Shown: one piece after another, positions 61,853 to 64,000 of the stretch
Layout: each line of letters starts with the position of its first letter
How positions within the stretch are numbered: the stretch's first letter is position 1
Assembly: GCF_001661345.1 (NCBI RefSeq)
Contig: NW_017962919.1
Coordinates: 922,512 to 986,511, forward strand
DNA: 64,000 bases
From: Ascoidea rubescens DSM 1968
Taxonomy: Eukaryota > Ascomycota > Saccharomycetes > Ascoideales > Ascoideaceae
Direction of reading: 5' to 3'
Made by a program: the position numbers and the translations under genes
Notes under the pieces: generated by a model
Told to the model about the DNA's origin: nothing
The model's database searches: none
What the model saw: only the letters and a program-made list of their open reading frames with translations

Positions 61853-64000
61853 TCAATAGCCATAATATGTAGTTCCATTAAGTGTACTAGTTAAATTGCA
61901 AGGTGATAATGTATTCAACCCATTCATACTCATAATTGGAGTTTGAGAAATTCCATTTATAGCATTACTAATCTCGAGCCCTGCTAACAAATTAATATTT
62001 GAAACGTTCTCATCATTACCATTTTCATTGTTTTTATTGATATTATTACTATTATTGCTATTGTTGTTATTATTGTTGTTGTTTTTGCTATTATTGTTAG
62101 TCAAATTTAAGCCGATTTTGTTCTTATTAATGCCAAACAACTCGTTAAGATTCACGTCATCATAGCCCTTATCAATTGCCCAAATAATATTTTGAAGTGA
62201 CTTCAAACTCTCAGGCTCATCATCTTCGGTTTTTGTGTTCTTGGAATCATTTGCAGCTCCTTTGTTATTATGAATTGACAAGAGATTTTTAAACTCAAAA
62301 AAACAAATCGAGGTCAAAATTGATTGGAACCCAGACTGGTATAATTCTTTAGTATTCAACAAGTTTGGAGAATTCTCAGAAAGATTACTAAATATCACTT
62401 CTGAATTAATACCCAAATAATCTGCCAAATGATGAAGCTTAAAATTTGCATAATTGAAATCAGTATTTTTATTGTTGCTAATTTCGTTACCATTGCCATT
62501 ACCATTGCCATTGCCATTGCCATTGCCATTGCCATTGCTATTGATATTATTATTTCCAGCTGTATTGGCATTGTTATTGGTATTAGAGTTATTATTAGCA
62601 TTATTGCTATTGTTATTACTGTTGCCGTTTGTATTGCTGTTGTTATTAGTATTAATATTAGTAGCAGTATTGCTGTTAGTGTTGGTGTTATTGGTGCTGT
62701 TGTTGGGGTTGACATTGATATTATTGACATTAATATTATTTCTCATTGCAATATACTTAATATCATAAAATTCAGGAAAATATTTTTTCAAAAGATTAAT
62801 AAAATCAATTTGCTGTATGGGCATTTTTTGGTTAGATAACAATTTAAAAAGAAAACCTAAATCATAGCCTGCATTAAAACTTAGCCATTTTAATTTTAAA
62901 CCATCTTGATGTTGTAAAATTAAGCCAGATGAAAAGAAAATCTCGGCAAATTTGAAATAATCAATACCGGATTTATTTAATTTATTGAAATCAATACCTG
63001 AATTATGTAAATCGTTGATTGAATTAATTCCAAACATTTCATTTTTAACATCAAACTTGAAGTTAAATTGCCATGTGCTTGGTAGATTAGAATTAAAATT
63101 ATTCGGAGTTAAACCAAGGTCATTAGATAAAGTTATTGACAATTGAATTAAACTTAATAGATCTGAATTAACTCTCAAAGTTTGATAATGGTAGTTAGTT
63201 TGAGTATTAAATTTACCAACGGGTCTGGCAATGACACCAGGAAATTCGCAAGATATACTGATGTATGGAAAACCAAACAATAATTCTCGAATTATTGTAA
63301 TTTCCTCATTTAAATTGTTATCCCAAACATCCTTTATAGAAAATGAAACTTTCAGAGAAGTATTTTTATTGGCAATATCGTCAAGATCGTTATCGTTATT
63401 ATTATCAGCCTCAGGGTTAGTGGTCCCAGTAGCATGTGTGGTATTGGAATCATTAAGGATGTGCGACTGAGGATTAACTTGATTAAGCTGATCAATCGGA
63501 TTAATTTGACTATTAATTGAATTCACAATAGGAGTGTTAATAGAAGTGATAGGGGTATTGATTGAGTTAGAAACAGACGATAAAGACTGAGTATTTTGTT
63601 GTTGGTTCTGAAGTAATTGTATCATATGCTGCTGCTGTTGTTGTTGTCTAAACTGATCTTGCAACTGCTGAATATGTAGCTGCCTCTGTTGTCCCAACAA
63701 GTTAGAATTGTTGATACTATTCAAACTGCTAAGATTGATGTTTACTGGCTGGGCATTTAAATTTTGATTATTCGCATTGTTGCCAGTGATATTGAGATTA
63801 TTGTTGTTATTGTTGTTGCTGTTTGTGGTGGTGGTGACAGAGACGCTGTTGCTGTTATTATTAGCAGTATTGCTGTTGTTATTCAAGGTACTTAATAGCA
63901 ACTGTTGTTGCTGTTGTTGCTGTTGCTGCTGTTGGAAAAGCTGTTGGGGAGTAAGTTTAATGCCTCCGATGTTGGGCTGAGAGCCAACCAGCTGTTGCTG
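61853..64000 (-). CDS. POP2: Pop2/Caf1 deadenylase subunit of CCR4-NOT, 5' end outside window
   Basis: A poly(A)-degrading nuclease of the CCR4-NOT complex. The frame is open to the right edge (715 codons present); the N-terminus seen is Gln- and Asn-rich and the start lies outside. The nuclease domain begins at DVWDNNLNEEITIIRELLFG. The family motifs follow: SISCEFPGVIARPVGKF, NYHYQTLRVNSDLLSLIQLS, STWQFNFKFDVKNEMFG, NKSGIDYFKFAEIFFSSGLI, WLSFNAGYDLGFLFKLL and YFPEFYDIKYIAMRN. The last is interrupted by about 105 low-complexity residues before FKLHHLADYLGI and YQSGFQSILTS. The DEDD active site reads Ser-Glu-Asp-Gln, the variant known from S. cerevisiae Pop2, not the Asp-Glu-Asp-Asp of most Caf1 proteins. 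Its partner scaffold, NOT1, is in the same window. Confidence 0.95.
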   Translation of the reverse strand, partial: QQQLVGSQPNIGGIKLTPQQLFQQQQQQQQQQQLLLSTLNNNSNTANNNSNSVSVTTTTNSNNNNNNNLNITGNNANNQNLNAQPVNINLSSLNSINNSNLLGQQRQLHIQQLQDQFRQQQQQQHMIQLLQNQQQNTQSLSSVSNSINTPITSINTPIVNSINSQINPIDQLNQVNPQSHILNDSNTTHATGTTNPEADNNNDNDLDDIANKNTSLKVSFSIKDVWDNNLNEEITIIRELLFGFPYISISCEFPGVIARPVGKFNTQTNYHYQTLRVNSDLLSLIQLSITLSNDLGLTPNNFNSNLPSTWQFNFKFDVKNEMFGINSINDLHNSGIDFNKLNKSGIDYFKFAEIFFSSGLILQHQDGLKLKWLSFNAGYDLGFLFKLLSNQKMPIQQIDFINLLKKYFPEFYDIKYIAMRNNINVNNINVNPNNSTNNTNTNSNTATNINTNNNSNTNGNSNNNSNNANNNSNTNNNANTAGNNNINSNGNGNGNGNGNGNGNGNEISNNKNTDFNYANFKLHHLADYLGINSEVIFSNLSENSPNLLNTKELYQSGFQSILTSICFFEFKNLLSIHNNKGAANDSKNTKTEDDEPESLKSLQNIIWAIDKGYDDVNLNELFGINKNKIGLNLTNNNSKNNNNNNNNSNNSNNINKNNENGNDENVSNINLLAGLEISNAINGISQTPIMSMNGLNTLSPCNLTSTLNGTTYYGY
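62484..62544 (-). repeat. Gly-Asn dipeptide repeat in POP2
   Basis: Eight to ten units of ATTGCC/ATTACC on the plus strand, in frame with POP2, encode alternating Gly and Asn. The run forms part of the low-complexity insertion in the nuclease domain. Confidence 0.9.

Overview
The window is chromosomal DNA from a budding yeast (Saccharomycotina). The gene set is typical of yeasts: CCR4-NOT subunits, SAGA Hfi1, Sgs1, Rad2, Afg2, a Kre2-type mannosyltransferase and homoaconitase. Introns carry a GTATGT donor and an ACTAAC branch site. A nuclear gene for the 49-kDa subunit of respiratory complex I rules out Saccharomyces and its close relatives. The DNA is AT-rich, many proteins carry long asparagine runs, and CTG codons are almost absent (none in LYS4, two or three in the 2.4-kb-codon NOT1 frame). 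This would fit a lineage that reassigns or avoids CUG, such as Ascoidea or Saccharomycopsis, but the exact species is inference. A 26-N gap in an (AAT)n run and four single Ns in 11.3-14.0 kb show this is a draft assembly.

Layout. 0-5.8 kb: the 5' end of a secreted, Kex2-type precursor gene at the left edge, then a 5.6-kb gene-poor stretch with a 69-bp inverted duplication, two adjacent hairpins and a 16-bp palindrome. 5.8-9.1 kb: HIF1/NASP histone chaperone and complex I NDUFS2. 9.4-13.6 kb: a disrupted small gene, an unknown 216-residue ORF and a broken F-box/leucine-rich-repeat gene. 15.2-24.8 kb: a mannosyltransferase and NOT1 (CDC39), which has no AUG start. 24.8-29.3 kb: a relic zone with a decayed kinase-like gene interrupted by a nearly perfect 299-bp copy of part of NOT1, a possible tiny spliced gene and an N/Q-rich relic. 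29.3-43.4 kb: RAD2, copper amine oxidase, LYS4, a siderophore-type transporter, a PIG-Y homologue and mitochondrial TyrRS. 44.2-64 kb: cofilin (two introns), KIC1 kinase (split by the gap), SGS1 (3' intron), a four-unit cysteine-repeat protein, HFI1, AFG2, ILM1 and, running off the right edge, POP2.

Functional links. NOT1 and POP2 are partners in the CCR4-NOT deadenylase. RAD2 and SGS1 act in DNA repair and recombination. HIF1 and HFI1 act on chromatin. KIC1 and cofilin both affect cell polarity and are convergent neighbours. The genes are otherwise ordinary, separately transcribed yeast genes rather than a cluster. The most notable observations are the missing AUG of NOT1, the recent copy of a NOT1 segment, the cofilin gene whose first exon is just the start codon, and the unrecognised cysteine-repeat protein. 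I found no tRNA or rRNA genes, no CRISPR and no recognisable intact mobile element.
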